Source: Bacteroidales bacterium (GTDB lineage Bacteria; Bacteroidota; Bacteroidia; Bacteroidales; F082). Taken from it: DNA of 64,000 nucleotides. The notes under the pieces are model-generated. The model saw only the letters and a list, made by a program, of their open reading frames with translations. It had not been told where the DNA came from and searched no databases. Made by a program: the position numbers and the translations under genes. Position 1 is the first letter of the stretch, and each line of letters opens with the position of its first letter. Positions 1 to 9,190 of the stretch are shown piece after piece. Location: positions 1-64,000 of the forward strand of contig JAUYGX010000062.1 in NCBI GenBank assembly GCA_030690365.1, read 5' to 3'.

Positions 1-231
1 ACTAGCTATCCCATTAAAGTATCCATAGATTAATAAACTTAACATCGCTGTAGGTGGATAACTCTTGCATCCCTTATTGGTACTTCCCTTCCATTCTTCA
101 CGCAAAGGATTATCGCTAATAAACTTTTTGCACAATAGGTCAATTAATCGAACCGGATTATCCTGGACAATCATAGTCTCATATGAAACCATCATTATTT
201 GTTCTCGGTCTTGTTTTTCTTTATAATGCAT
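1..231 (-). CDS. IS1182-like transposase, N-terminal part (runs off window)
   Basis: Reading the minus strand from ATG at 231 gives 77 codons with no stop before the window edge. The product begins MHYKEKQDREQ, followed by DNPVRLIDLL, EWKGS, then SYPPTAMLSLLIYGYFNGIAS. This is the DUF772-type N-terminus of IS1182/IS5-group transposases (family pattern: DNPVR-ID, WKG, K-Y-P, LLIYGYFNGI). The DDE catalytic domain would lie left of position 1, so I cannot tell whether the element is intact. The terminal inverted repeat should lie to the right of the start codon, but I could not fix its boundary. Confidence 0.75.
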   Translation of the reverse strand, partial: MHYKEKQDREQIMMVSYETMIVQDNPVRLIDLLCKKFISDNPLREEWKGSTNKGCKSYPPTAMLSLLIYGYFNGIAS

Positions 232-604
232 CCAAATATTTATTAAACACATTGTAAAGATATGATTATTAAGTATATAAAACTAATTTTTAATCATATT
301 TAAAACAAAAAATAATACGTTTTTAATATAGAGTTGTTCATTTTCACACAGCCTGTATAGGGTAGGGATGAAAATTCAAGGAAAGGTTGATTTACGGATT
401 AGATTAATACTATTGCTAAATAGGTAATACCACTATCAAATCCCAATTATAAAAAGGGGTTATTAGATACAGCTCACAGAACTAACCACTAGGCACAATT
501 CAGATCACCAAACCAATCCGGTAGCTGGTTTTACCATCCCTCTTCCAACTTCTCAACTGTTTCTGCAACATTTATTTGTTAAAGGTTGTCAATGAATGCA
601 AATA
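232..604. other. Intergenic, AT-rich; probable insertion-sequence end
   Basis: No convincing gene is visible. The first part should contain the left terminus of the transposon whose transposase starts at 231. The stretch around 330-365 changes from very AT-rich to mixed composition and is a possible junction, but no target duplication could be recognised. Confidence 0.3.
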
Positions 605-638
605 TAGACATGTGTCTAAATAAATGATGTTATTTTTG
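605..638 (+). promoter_or_regulatory. dsbD promoter with overlapping inverted repeat
   Basis: TATTTTTG at 631-638 matches the Bacteroidota -7 consensus TAnnTTTG. Just upstream, TAGACA-TG-TGTCTA (605-618) is an inverted repeat over the expected -33 position, where a TTTG is lacking. It could bind a regulator (inference). Transcription would start near 645, which rules out the ATG at 624 and supports the start at 672. Confidence 0.5.
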
Positions 639-671
639 CAATCCAAATATTCTGAACTAATTAAGATCGAA

Positions 672-2705
672 ATGAAGGGACGTTTTTTAAGTTTATTGTT
701 GTTGGTTTCACTCTTCGCACAAGTACAGGCCCAGATACTTGAACCCGTAAAATGGAATTTTTCGAAAGAAAAAATAAGCGAGACTGAATACGATCTGGTG
801 TTTACTGCCACCATCGACATGCATTGGCATTTGTATTCGCAGGACATTCCCATGTCGCCACCTGCCACTACTTTTACTTTTACCGAAAATAAGGATATAA
901 CCCTGGAAGGCCCTGTTACCGAAGCAAGTCCGGTAATTGAAGAGTATGATCCGAATTTTGAGATGACACTGAAATTCTTCGCCGGGGAAGCCGTCTTTAA
1001 ACAAAGGGTAAAGACAAACTCCACGGCGCCGGTAACTATTTCGGGATATTTGAATTACATGTGTTGCGACGATACCAAATGCCTGCCACCCGAAGATGTA
1101 CCCTTTAGTTTTGATTTAAATTCAGACAATACCACACAAAAAACGGTTGAAAAAGCAGAAACCACCGATGCCGGTTCGATTTCCGCTACGGGCAACGACC
1201 TGGATAAATACAAAACCATGTCGTTGTGGGCTTTCTTTTTTGTGGCCCTGGGCGGAGGTTTTATCGCCTTGCTAACCCCTTGTATTTACCCCATGATCCC
1301 GCTCACTGTTTCCTATTTTATGCATGGAAGTGAAAACAAAACCAAGTCGATCTACAAAGCGCTGGTGTATGGGATTTCTATTGTGCTGATTTATGTTTTT
1401 GTGGGGACCATTGTAGCGGTCACCTTGGGCGAATCGTTTACCAACTGGCTAAGTACCCATTGGTTACCCAATATTTTCTTTTTTGTACTTTTCACTGTGT
1501 TTGCCGCTTCTTTTTTCGGGATGTTTGAAATTGTGCTGCCCTCGTGGATGGTAAACAAATCGGATAAACAAGCCGACAAAGGCGGTTATTTAGGTGCTTT
1601 TTTCATGGCCTTTACCCTTGTACTGGTCTCCTTTTCATGTACCGCTCCCATTGCCGGATTTATCCTGGCCTTATCCACGCAAGGTGAAGTCATCCTGCCC
1701 ATCGTTGGGATGCTTGGTTTTTCGCTGGCTTTTGCCATTCCTTTCACCATTTTTGCCATATTCCCGGCTGCTTTGGATAAGCTTCCAAAATCTGGGGGAT
1801 GGCTGAATTCAGTGAAGGTTGTCATTGGGTTTATTGAGTTGGCATTGGGATTGAAATTCCTGAGCGTGGCCGACCAGACCTATCATTGGGAATTGCTCGA
1901 CCGCGAGGTGTATTTGGCTCTTTGGATTGCCATTTTTGCCATCATGGGATTGTATCTGTTGGGAAAAATCAAATTTTCACACGACAGTGATTTAAACCAC
2001 CTGAGTGTGCCCCGATTGATATTGGCCGTTATCACCTTTAGTTTTGTGGTTTATTTAATTCCGGGAATGTTTGGCGCCCCCTTAAAGGCCCTGTCGGGAT
2101 GGACCCCGCCCATGACAACCCACGATTTTGATTTAAACAGCGTCATCCGTGAAAACGTGAAACTCTACTCGGGTTCAGAAGGGAGCAGCCAACCCACGGA
2201 AATTTGTGAGAAACCCAAATACAGTGAGTCGTTGCATCTCCCACATGGTCTGGAAGGTTATTTCGACTTCAACCAGGCCCTGGCCTGTGCCAAAGAGCAA
2301 AACAAACCCTTGTTTATCGACTTTACAGGGCATGGCTGTGTAAACTGCCGCGAAATGGAATCCAATGTGTGGTCCGATCCAAAGGTGTTGAAGCGCCTCC
2401 GCGAAAATTATATCGTGGTGGCCATGTATGTGGACGACAAAAAAATTGTTCTGCCCGAATCGGAATGGTATACTTCCGATTATGATGGCAAGCTGAAGAA
2501 GACACTTGGAGCGGTAAATTTTGATTTCCAAAAAACAAAATTTGGTGTTAACGCGCAACCATATTATGTTTTGCTTGGTCATACTGGTCAGGTATTGGCA
2601 CAGCCAAGGGCTTATGACCTGGATATAGAGGCTTTTGTTGAGTTTCTGGATACAGGGGTTGAAAACTTTAAAGAGGGGAAGAGTGTTGCTCAAATAAAAA
2701 ACTAG
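672..2705 (+). CDS. dsbD: Thiol:disulfide interchange protein DsbD
   Basis: Inner-membrane reductant conveyor that passes electrons from cytoplasmic thioredoxin to periplasmic thiols. The 677-aa product has a signal peptide (MKGRFLSLLLLVSLFAQVQAQ). An N-terminal DsbD-alpha domain follows, with cysteines at about residues 131, 132 and 137 (MCCDDTKCLPP). A multi-span central domain carries the two conserved cysteines in LLTPCIYPMIPL and SFSCTAPIAGF. The C-terminal thioredoxin domain has CVNC at about 556-559. The family usually has one cysteine in the ACDD position, so the doubled CC is a small oddity. The start is set by the signal peptide and by the -7 box at 631-638, which lies downstream of an in-frame ATG at 624. 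It stands alone. Confidence 0.93.
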   Translation: MKGRFLSLLLLVSLFAQVQAQILEPVKWNFSKEKISETEYDLVFTATIDMHWHLYSQDIPMSPPATTFTFTENKDITLEGPVTEASPVIEEYDPNFEMTLKFFAGEAVFKQRVKTNSTAPVTISGYLNYMCCDDTKCLPPEDVPFSFDLNSDNTTQKTVEKAETTDAGSISATGNDLDKYKTMSLWAFFFVALGGGFIALLTPCIYPMIPLTVSYFMHGSENKTKSIYKALVYGISIVLIYVFVGTIVAVTLGESFTNWLSTHWLPNIFFFVLFTVFAASFFGMFEIVLPSWMVNKSDKQADKGGYLGAFFMAFTLVLVSFSCTAPIAGFILALSTQGEVILPIVGMLGFSLAFAIPFTIFAIFPAALDKLPKSGGWLNSVKVVIGFIELALGLKFLSVADQTYHWELLDREVYLALWIAIFAIMGLYLLGKIKFSHDSDLNHLSVPRLILAVITFSFVVYLIPGMFGAPLKALSGWTPPMTTHDFDLNSVIRENVKLYSGSEGSSQPTEICEKPKYSESLHLPHGLEGYFDFNQALACAKEQNKPLFIDFTGHGCVNCREMESNVWSDPKVLKRLRENYIVVAMYVDDKKIVLPESEWYTSDYDGKLKKTLGAVNFDFQKTKFGVNAQPYYVLLGHTGQVLAQPRAYDLDIEAFVEFLDTGVENFKEGKSVAQIKN

Positions 2706-2906
2706 TTAGCAATTTTAAGTTTTTGATTGAGATTTATGGCTACAAGAATTTGAGGGAGTGGAATTAATAATCGCGTTGTCCATTTATTAGTTTATGATTT
2801 TCGGAGAAATGCCCGTATTTTATAAAATAGTTAACTTCACTGCGCAACCATTTAGTAATTAAATCAATCTTAGTCTTACTGAACAACATTAAGTTTTTTA
2901 TTTATA

Positions 2907-2939
2907 TTTGTGTTGGATAGTTACATTATATTATATTTG
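2907..2939 (+). promoter_or_regulatory. Promoter of the Asp-box T9SS protein gene
   Basis: TTTG at 2907-2910, 21 bases, then TATATTTG at 2932-2939 fits the Bacteroidota sigma-ABfr consensus (TTTG, 19-21 bases, TAnnTTTG). The start codon is at 2991, leaving a leader of about 45 bases. The rest of 2706-2990 shows nothing else. Confidence 0.65.
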
Positions 2940-2990
2940 CTGTCTGGAAACGAAAGATAATTCACTTATTATTAAATTAAATTTAAAATC

Positions 2991-4940
2991 ATGAAAAAAT
3001 TATTACTTTTTGTATTAGCTTTTGGAATTGGTTTTTCTTCATTTGCACAAGTTAACAGACTTGTTAAGAAGGATACCAAGGCCCCTAGAACTGAGCTGAA
3101 AATGGAAGCTGCACCTAAAATTTCCAGCGACATTACCAATAACGATCAGCCAACCAAAAAAACCGAGATGTTGAATGGCAGAGCTGTTAGTTTCATTCCC
3201 ATGGGACAATCGGGAAATGCTTATGGATTGTATGGTAATTCAAGAACTTACCTTTGGGCCGACCCAAATGTAAACAGTGTTGTTTTTACCCATCGTATGA
3301 CTGGTGAAGCAGAACTTGAAGGAAATAGCCGTCTGGCTTATGATGTGTCAACTGATGGTGGAGCAACCTTTACAAACAATGTACAGGTCTATACACCGCT
3401 GGGAGCAGGAACACCTTATCCGATTGCAGCTGCTAGATATCCTCAGGGAGCTATTATCAATCCTGAAGGAAATACTGATCCTGCCAATGCATATTACACA
3501 TATTTTGCCTGTACACTTGATCAGTCTAACGGCGGAAGCTGGGGCGGTTATGGATATGGATCTAACGTATTGAACGAAACTGATCCTCCTGCACCTTCAC
3601 AGGTTAACCTGACTACAGGTGGCGGATATTATCGTCTGATTCCTGATGCTTTAACAGTTACTACTAAAGGGGTTTCCTGGTATGTTGAGCCAAGTACAGA
3701 TTATTCAACCGGTTCTTCTGAGTATTCTGGAGAACTAATTGTAGGTAAAGGCGAAATAGTTGATGGTGCTATCGAATACGAAGAGAGTCTGATTGAATTT
3801 ATGGCTCCATTGGAAGGCATTAATGATTGTAAAATTGCTTTTGGTCCTGACGGAATGACCGGATATATCCTCATTATGACTGACGGTGCCAGCGATCCAT
3901 TACCTTTCACCAGCTACCACCCGGCTTTACTCAAAACTACCGATGGTGGTGCCACATGGAGCAATCCAATTCAGGTTCAATTTGGTGGAGTTGATGGTAT
4001 CGAAGCCATTAAATACTACTGGACAGACGAGTTGATCGAAAGCCTAGATGCCTATGAGCCTGGATTTAACAGAGACGAAGTTTGGTATAACATGGGGTTC
4101 CATTCAGATATTGTTGTTGATGAATATGGCAATCCTCATATTACCGGACTTCTCACCGTTGCTTCAGCTGATGGTTGGTATCCAAGCGCCGGTGCAATGG
4201 CTACCTGGCACATTTACTCAGACAATGGAGGAACTTCCTGGAATGCTCAGGCATTGTATGACAACTTGTTCTTTGATGGTGCCATTGGTGATATTTTCCA
4301 ATACAATCGTCCGTATGCTTCTTCTACTCTTGATGGACATTATTTGTTCTTCTCTTGGATTGATACTGATTTTGATGGCGCAGAAGAAAATATTAACCCC
4401 AATATTTTTGTAGTTGGTTACGATGTTGAAGACCACTTTTATACTGATGTGTATAATGTAACAAGGTTAACTTCCTTCTGGTACTCTGCCTTCTACGGTT
4501 CTATGGCACAATATGTATTTGCAGATTTAAACGAAACCGAACAGATTTGGAATTGTGAAATTCCTTTTATGCTTACCGAGTTTACCGTCCCCGGTGATGA
4601 TACCAAGGAGATGAACTTCTGGTACATCAATGGTTTTACTATGAGTATGCCTGTCGGAATTGAAGAGAATATCAATACCACAGCTAATTTCTCTGTAGCT
4701 CAAAATACTCCAAATCCCGCTGTTAACAACACCAGCATTCTGGTTACCACCGAAACGGGTGGTGATTTGAACCTGAAAGTAAGCAACGTCCTCGGACAGG
4801 TTGTTTATCAGGAAACTACCAGTAACAGCGCTCTTGGTCATACATTTAACGTTAATGTAAGCGATCTGGAATCTGGAATCTATTTCTATACAGTTAAACT
4901 TGGAAAAAAATCTATCACCAAGAAGATGCTAGTAAAATAA
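2991..4940 (+). CDS. T9SS-exported Asp-box (BNR/sialidase-like fold) protein
   Basis: The 649-aa product has a clear signal peptide (MKKLLLFVLAFGIGFSSFAQ). The middle region carries Asp-box motifs of the SxDxGxTW type: STDGGATFTN near residue 118, KTTDGGATWSN near 315 and SDNGGTSWNA near 409. These suggest a beta-propeller of the sialidase/BNR superfamily. Catalytic sialidase residues were not identified, so enzymatic activity is not claimed. The last ~80 residues (from SVAQNTPNPAVNNTSI to GIYFYTVKLGKKSITKKMLVK) form a type A T9SS sorting domain. The protein is therefore probably exported through the type IX machinery and attached to the cell surface or released. It is monocistronic, with its own promoter and terminator. 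Confidence 0.85.
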   Translation: MKKLLLFVLAFGIGFSSFAQVNRLVKKDTKAPRTELKMEAAPKISSDITNNDQPTKKTEMLNGRAVSFIPMGQSGNAYGLYGNSRTYLWADPNVNSVVFTHRMTGEAELEGNSRLAYDVSTDGGATFTNNVQVYTPLGAGTPYPIAAARYPQGAIINPEGNTDPANAYYTYFACTLDQSNGGSWGGYGYGSNVLNETDPPAPSQVNLTTGGGYYRLIPDALTVTTKGVSWYVEPSTDYSTGSSEYSGELIVGKGEIVDGAIEYEESLIEFMAPLEGINDCKIAFGPDGMTGYILIMTDGASDPLPFTSYHPALLKTTDGGATWSNPIQVQFGGVDGIEAIKYYWTDELIESLDAYEPGFNRDEVWYNMGFHSDIVVDEYGNPHITGLLTVASADGWYPSAGAMATWHIYSDNGGTSWNAQALYDNLFFDGAIGDIFQYNRPYASSTLDGHYLFFSWIDTDFDGAEENINPNIFVVGYDVEDHFYTDVYNVTRLTSFWYSAFYGSMAQYVFADLNETEQIWNCEIPFMLTEFTVPGDDTKEMNFWYINGFTMSMPVGIEENINTTANFSVAQNTPNPAVNNTSILVTTETGGDLNLKVSNVLGQVVYQETTSNSALGHTFNVNVSDLESGIYFYTVKLGKKSITKKMLVK

Positions 4941-4960
4941 AGGTTAAAACCTATATTAGA

Positions 4961-4997
4961 AAAAGAGGCTGTCCATTTTGGGCAGCCTCTTTTTTTG
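4961..4997. terminator. Bidirectional intrinsic terminator
   Basis: GAGGCTG (4965-4971) pairs with CAGCCTC (4983-4989). It is followed by seven or more T on the plus strand and preceded by AAAA on the other side, so it can also serve the minus strand. It lies between the ends of the convergent T9SS gene and murA. Confidence 0.85.
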
Positions 4998-5135
4998 ATT
5001 GGGAGCATTTTGAAAAATCATTCTCAAAGTATTGACGATTTGAAAGATTTATCATCCTTAATCGGGTAGCGGTTAAATCAGAGAATGTTTTGACCAGCCA
5101 GGTTTTTATAACATGGCAGTTCGGGGAAATATCAA

Positions 5136-6440
5136 TTATATCCGCTCTATCATCGCTCCCAGCTGCTGCAACCGACCCTCTATATTTTGATAGCCCCGGT
5201 CGATTTGCTCAATATTGTCGATGATGCTGGTACCTTGAGCCGACAGGGCGGCAATCAGCAAAGCTACTCCGGCCCTGATATCAGGAGAACTCATGCGGAT
5301 GCCGCGCAAAGGAGTGGACTGGTTCAATCCAATGACGGTAGCGCGGTGAGGGTCGCATAGAATGATCCTGGCACCCATGTCGATGAGTTTGTCCACAAAA
5401 AACAGGCGGCTTTCAAACATTTTTTGGTGTATCAGCACGCTGCCCTCAGCCTGTATAGCCGTTACCAGCACAATACTGATTAAATCGGGAGTAAATCCCG
5501 GCCAGGGTGCATCTGCAATGTTCATGATCGAACCATCGATAAACGTCTCAATAGCATAATGTTCCTGTTTTGGAACCAGGATGTCGTTTCCTTTTTGTTC
5601 AATGGCAATGCCTAACCTGCGAAAAGTGGTTGGAATAAGCCCCAGGTTTTCGAGTTGAACATTTTTGATGGTGATCTCAGAACGGGTCATGGCGGCCAAT
5701 CCAATAAAACTTCCCACCTCAATCATATCGGCCAATAGGGTGTGGCTGGTACCGTGGAGGGTGTTTACCCCCTGAATGGTAAGCAGATTACTGCCGATTC
5801 CGGTAATATCCGCACCCATGTTGTTGAGCATTTTACACAACTGAACCAAATAGGGCTCGCAGGCGGCATTAAAAATGGTGGTAGTTCCTTTGGCCATCAC
5901 AGCGGCCATCAGTATATTGGCGGTTCCTGTAACCGAAGCCTCTTCGAGCAACATGTAATTTCCTTCTAAGTGGTCTGCAGTTACCTCATAGCATTTTTTG
6001 TCGGGATGGTAAACAAACCGGGTGCCGAGCTTTTGCAGGCCCACAAAATGCGTGTCAAGGCGTCTGCGGCCGATTTTGTCTCCGCCGGGCTGTGGCAGGA
6101 TTCCTTTGCCAAATCGTGCCAACAAAGGTCCCAGAATCATTACACTACCCCGAATGGAAGTGGCTTTCTTGTAAAAGTCTTCTGTTTCGAGGTAATCCAT
6201 ATTAACACGGGCAGCCTTAAACAACCAGGACGAAGCATCGGTTTTGGTCACATCTACTCCCAAACCGGCGAGCAACTCAATCAATCTGTTCACGTCGCTG
6301 ATATCGGGCACATTGTACACGTGAACTTCTTCATCGGTAAGCAATACGGCACAAAGGATTTGTAAGGCCTCGTTTTTTGCTCCCTGCGGTATGATTTCTC
6401 CGGAAAGTCTATTTCCTCCTGTGATCTTAAATGATGTCAT
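5136..6440 (-). CDS. murA: UDP-N-acetylglucosamine 1-carboxyvinyltransferase
   Basis: Catalyses the first committed step of peptidoglycan synthesis, transferring enolpyruvate from PEP to UDP-GlcNAc in the cytoplasm. The 434-aa length and the EPSP-synthase-like repeat architecture fit MurA: GGNRLSGEIIPQGAKNE at the start, MILGPLLARFG, DIRAGVALLIAAL near the end. In the active-site loop the usual PGGCxIG is replaced by PGGDKIGRRRLDTHF (about residues 117-131), so the fosfomycin-targeted cysteine is aspartate. This substitution is known to keep activity and give fosfomycin resistance in other lineages. The gene follows a DUF4290 gene, a pairing typical of Bacteroidota, though a terminator-like hairpin lies between them. 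Confidence 0.93.
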   Translation of the reverse strand: MTSFKITGGNRLSGEIIPQGAKNEALQILCAVLLTDEEVHVYNVPDISDVNRLIELLAGLGVDVTKTDASSWLFKAARVNMDYLETEDFYKKATSIRGSVMILGPLLARFGKGILPQPGGDKIGRRRLDTHFVGLQKLGTRFVYHPDKKCYEVTADHLEGNYMLLEEASVTGTANILMAAVMAKGTTTIFNAACEPYLVQLCKMLNNMGADITGIGSNLLTIQGVNTLHGTSHTLLADMIEVGSFIGLAAMTRSEITIKNVQLENLGLIPTTFRRLGIAIEQKGNDILVPKQEHYAIETFIDGSIMNIADAPWPGFTPDLISIVLVTAIQAEGSVLIHQKMFESRLFFVDKLIDMGARIILCDPHRATVIGLNQSTPLRGIRMSSPDIRAGVALLIAALSAQGTSIIDNIEQIDRGYQNIEGRLQQLGAMIERI

Positions 6441-6546
6441 TTTTCAAAATATCTATGATAACCCTATTGGTTTACAATTCAGCATTTAAACGGACTATTC
6501 AGCATTCAACAGCCTGCAATGGTTTCTTAAAGAACCTGTAAAATAA

Positions 6547-6576
6547 CAAAAAAAACAGCCACATAGTGACTGTTTT
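6547..6576 (-). terminator. Terminator or attenuator between the DUF4290 gene and murA
   Basis: On the minus strand ACAGTCAC pairs with GTGGCTGT (stems at 6566-6573 and 6555-6562), followed by a run of eight T. It ends transcription of the DUF4290 gene or partly attenuates read-through into murA. Confidence 0.65.
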
Positions 6577-6630
6577 CTGAATTATTTATCAAGGATGGCT
6601 TTCGCCAACCGGGCATGTCAAAATGCAAAA

Positions 6631-7263
6631 CTATCTTGGATACTTCTTCTTCTGATTGGTGCCAAAACTTTTCTGTGGTTTCTTTTTGATCTTATTTACA
6701 GGTTTGTTTTTTGCAACTACCTCGCTCACACTGATCAATGGGGTTTCCTGATTGAAAATCAAGGCTCCGTCCGACATTTCTTCCAGGTGTTTGGTGATGG
6801 TGGCATCGCTTACCGATTCCCGGTTCCAGGTGAGGTACGACCGTTTCAGGTAATTGGCAATGGACAAAATCAATGCTTCTTTTTCTTCACCTTCTTCAAA
6901 TTCTTTGCTTTTGGCAATGATATTTTCGATGGTTCTTCCGTAATGACGCAGGCTAATTTTCTTATCGCTGTAGTTAATTCTGGAAGGTTTGCGTTCCAGG
7001 TTTTCCTTTACCGGTTTGGGATAGGGACTGTCCACGTCAAGTTTGAAGTCGGCAATCATATGCATGTGGTCCCAAAGGGTTTGTATGTAATCACTCGATT
7101 CTTTGATGTCAGGATTCATCTGTCCCATCACCCTGACGATAAACTGAGCCGACTTATTGCGTTTTTCCCGGTCTTCAATGCCCACAGTATATTCAATCAT
7201 TTTTTGGATATTCCGGCCGTATTCGGGGATTATCATGTGTTCGCGGGTTGTGTTATAATCCAT
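6631..7263 (-). CDS. DUF4290 domain-containing protein
   Basis: The 210-aa soluble, charged protein has the N-terminal signature MDYNTTREHMIIPEYGRNIQ, followed by IEDREKRNKSAQFIVRVMGQMNP. These are hallmarks of the Bacteroidota-restricted DUF4290 family, whose biochemical role is unknown. The C-terminus is lysine-rich (KPVNKIKKKPQKSFGTNQKKKYPR), suggesting nucleic-acid or surface contact (inference). The gene sits directly upstream of murA in the same direction, a conserved arrangement in this phylum. That hints at a link to envelope synthesis but proves nothing. Confidence 0.85.
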   Translation of the reverse strand: MDYNTTREHMIIPEYGRNIQKMIEYTVGIEDREKRNKSAQFIVRVMGQMNPDIKESSDYIQTLWDHMHMIADFKLDVDSPYPKPVKENLERKPSRINYSDKKISLRHYGRTIENIIAKSKEFEEGEEKEALILSIANYLKRSYLTWNRESVSDATITKHLEEMSDGALIFNQETPLISVSEVVAKNKPVNKIKKKPQKSFGTNQKKKYPR

Positions 7264-7399
7264 TCCTTTATAAGTATGTGATTTGAATCAATTAGTTGCC
7301 GAAGCAAATTATGGTGCAAAATTACAACTTTATTTCTCGATAATCTAATTCTGTGTCCATCAACTTTTATATCACAGCAACCACAAGGTTTGCATAATC

Positions 7400-7801
7400 T
7401 TATTCTGATTTTTTGAACAGATAGCGGGTGATAAAAATCCCGTTTGTGTTGTCCTGGTTGCCCGAAAAAACTCCTGAAGTTACATCATACAACTCCCAGC
7501 CTTCGTTGGTGAGTTCTGAAATTTTGTTGGTGATGGTTAAGTCGTTTGCACGGATATTTCCAAAATTAATGCCCGACATGCTAAAGAAGTTTTGGATTTT
7601 AGTTTCTTCCATTTTCCCATTGTCATCGATGGAAATCATCCGTGAGCGGCCTATGCCACCGGGCACAACCGACTCAACGGCAGTTATTTGAAGCCATTTT
7701 ATTTTGGTAGTGCCTTCATCTTGTTTAAATCCATAAAAGGCCAGTGTGCTTACAAACAGAAGCCCTGATAGTGCAACGAGGTACAAGTTTTTTTTATTCA
7801 T
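7400..7801 (-). CDS. Small exported protein with DUF4177-like end
   Basis: The 133-aa product starts MNKKNLYLVALSGLLFVSTLAFYG, a signal anchor or signal peptide. The rest is a single small domain ending KISELTNEGWELYDVTSG and FITRYLFKK. The GWELYDV...YLF pattern resembles DUF4177-type proteins, whose function is unknown. No cysteine or catalytic motif is visible. It is separated from both neighbours by about 135 bases, so it is probably transcribed alone. Confidence 0.65.
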   Translation of the reverse strand: MNKKNLYLVALSGLLFVSTLAFYGFKQDEGTTKIKWLQITAVESVVPGGIGRSRMISIDDNGKMEETKIQNFFSMSGINFGNIRANDLTITNKISELTNEGWELYDVTSGVFSGNQDNTNGIFITRYLFKKSE

Positions 7802-7937
7802 GATACTGCGTTTTTAAAGTTGTTATTGTTTTTGATTACTATTTATTTTCCAGTTATATAAATTTCTGTCAGGTATATTTTAATGTATTTTCAATGATTA
7901 AAAAGTTCTGTCTACTGACTTCCTTCCTTTCTACCCC

Positions 7938-8381
7938 CTAATTATATTTGTATTTGAATTTAAAACTCACAAACACACTGCCCATTTGTCGTTTATCGTA
8001 CAATATGCTTGAAGAAGATTTTCCGGTAAAGAAGCCAGGAACTGATACTTTTAGCTCCTGCATTTCCTTCATTTTCCGGCTGTATTTTATTTTTCCATCA
8101 GGCAGCACCACATAATCCCGGCGAACGAGTTTAACCCTTTTTCCCTTATGTTTATAAGTGAACTCGGTGTAGTAGGCCAGATTATTCTGCTTAATGATTA
8201 ATATTTGTGTTGGGGTGTCGATTGGTATCTTCACCAGTTTAGTTGTGTCGGCACTCATTACCATGCCATTAACTTCAACATGTATCTGCGAAATCAGGAG
8301 GGTGTTCTGTTCAGTTTGAGCTACCAACCCAAGGAAGGGGAAGGCCCACAGAAGGAAGATAAACAGGTGTTTTATTTTCAT
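7938..8381 (-). CDS. Hypothetical secreted protein
   Basis: I do not recognise this 147-aa protein. It opens with a signal peptide (MKIKHLFIFLLWAFPFLGLVAQ) and has a basic, beta-rich body (YTEFTYKHKGKRVKLVRRDYV). It ends in alternating aromatic and lysine residues (VFVSFKFKYKYN), like a terminal beta strand of a periplasmic or outer-membrane-associated protein. No T9SS domain is present. The gene faces away from the rplM operon. Confidence 0.6.
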   Translation of the reverse strand: MKIKHLFIFLLWAFPFLGLVAQTEQNTLLISQIHVEVNGMVMSADTTKLVKIPIDTPTQILIIKQNNLAYYTEFTYKHKGKRVKLVRRDYVVLPDGKIKYSRKMKEMQELKVSVPGFFTGKSSSSILYDKRQMGSVFVSFKFKYKYN

Positions 8382-8556
8382 GACCTGGTTTTTTATTGGA
8401 TTAATTAGATAACTAATTCAAGTGGGCAAGATAAATAAAATGGTAATTCAATTATAATATGTGGTATCAATTTCTTACAGATCAGCTCCTTTCATTCCAT
8501 TTCGGCCTCATCGGTATTAATTTTTGATCAACCTGAAAACCTAATGCCGATTTGTG

Positions 8557-8675
8557 TACTTTTGCACCGAATTTCGAGGCAGCCTGCCAAACTTCAGTTT
8601 GAGGTTAGTTTGTAAACTTTATTCACAAATAAATGTTTACAAATTTGGTAGTTAGTGAAATAGTTTCTATTTTTG
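8557..8675 (+). promoter_or_regulatory. Tandem promoters and hairpin upstream of rplM-rpsI
   Basis: The distal -7 box TACTTTTG is at 8557-8564. The proximal promoter is near-perfect: TTTG at 8644-8647, 20 bases, TATTTTTG at 8668-8675. Between them, TTTGTAAAC (8609-8617) pairs with GTTTACAAA (8635-8643), a 9-bp stem that ends against the proximal -33 box. It could be an RNA leader for the distal transcript or an operator for the proximal promoter. The remainder of 8382-8556 shows no gene. Confidence 0.6.
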
Positions 8676-8727
8676 CACCCCAATTTTCAAGGCTTTTGAT
8701 TAAACGGCTTAAGAAACAATTAATTAG

Positions 8728-9183
8728 ATGGATACATTAAGTTATAAAACAATTAGTGCCAATGCAAACACCGTTACCAAGGAGTGGGTGTTGATTGATG
8801 CTGAGAATGAAGTACTAGGTCGCTTGGCCAGTAATGTTGCCAAACTGCTACGCGGTAAACTCAAACCAAATTTCACTCCTCATGTGGATTGTGGTGACAA
8901 TGTAGTGATAATTAACGCTGACAAAGTCAGGTTAACTGGTAACAAACTTGACGCCAAAGAATATATGCGCCATAGTGGTTATCCGGGTGGACAACGTACT
9001 AAAACTGCTCGTGAAATAATGGCAACCAAACCACAAATGGTTGTTGAAAAAGCCGTTAAAGGAATGCTGCCCAAAAATAAATTGGGGGCTCAGCTCTTCC
9101 GCAACCTGTATGTTTACCCTGGAAGTGAACACAAACAGGAAGCTCAGAAACCAAAACTTATAAATATTAATACAATCAGATAA
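8728..9183 (+). CDS. rplM: 50S ribosomal protein L13
   Basis: The 151-aa product contains the L13 core WVLIDAENEVLGRLAS, KPNFTPHVDCGDNVVIIN and HSGYPGGQRT. It lies seven bases ahead of rpsI, the usual L13-S9 operon. It has a short N-terminal extension (MDTLSYKTISANANTVTKE) common in Bacteroidota. L13 is an early-assembling large-subunit protein, and in some bacteria it regulates its own operon through the leader. Confidence 0.97.
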   Translation: MDTLSYKTISANANTVTKEWVLIDAENEVLGRLASNVAKLLRGKLKPNFTPHVDCGDNVVIINADKVRLTGNKLDAKEYMRHSGYPGGQRTKTAREIMATKPQMVVEKAVKGMLPKNKLGAQLFRNLYVYPGSEHKQEAQKPKLININTIR

Positions 9184-9190
9184 AAAACCT

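Noticed and set aside
624-671. Upstream ATG for dsbD
   Set aside because: It precedes the -7 box and would put 16 residues before the signal peptide.
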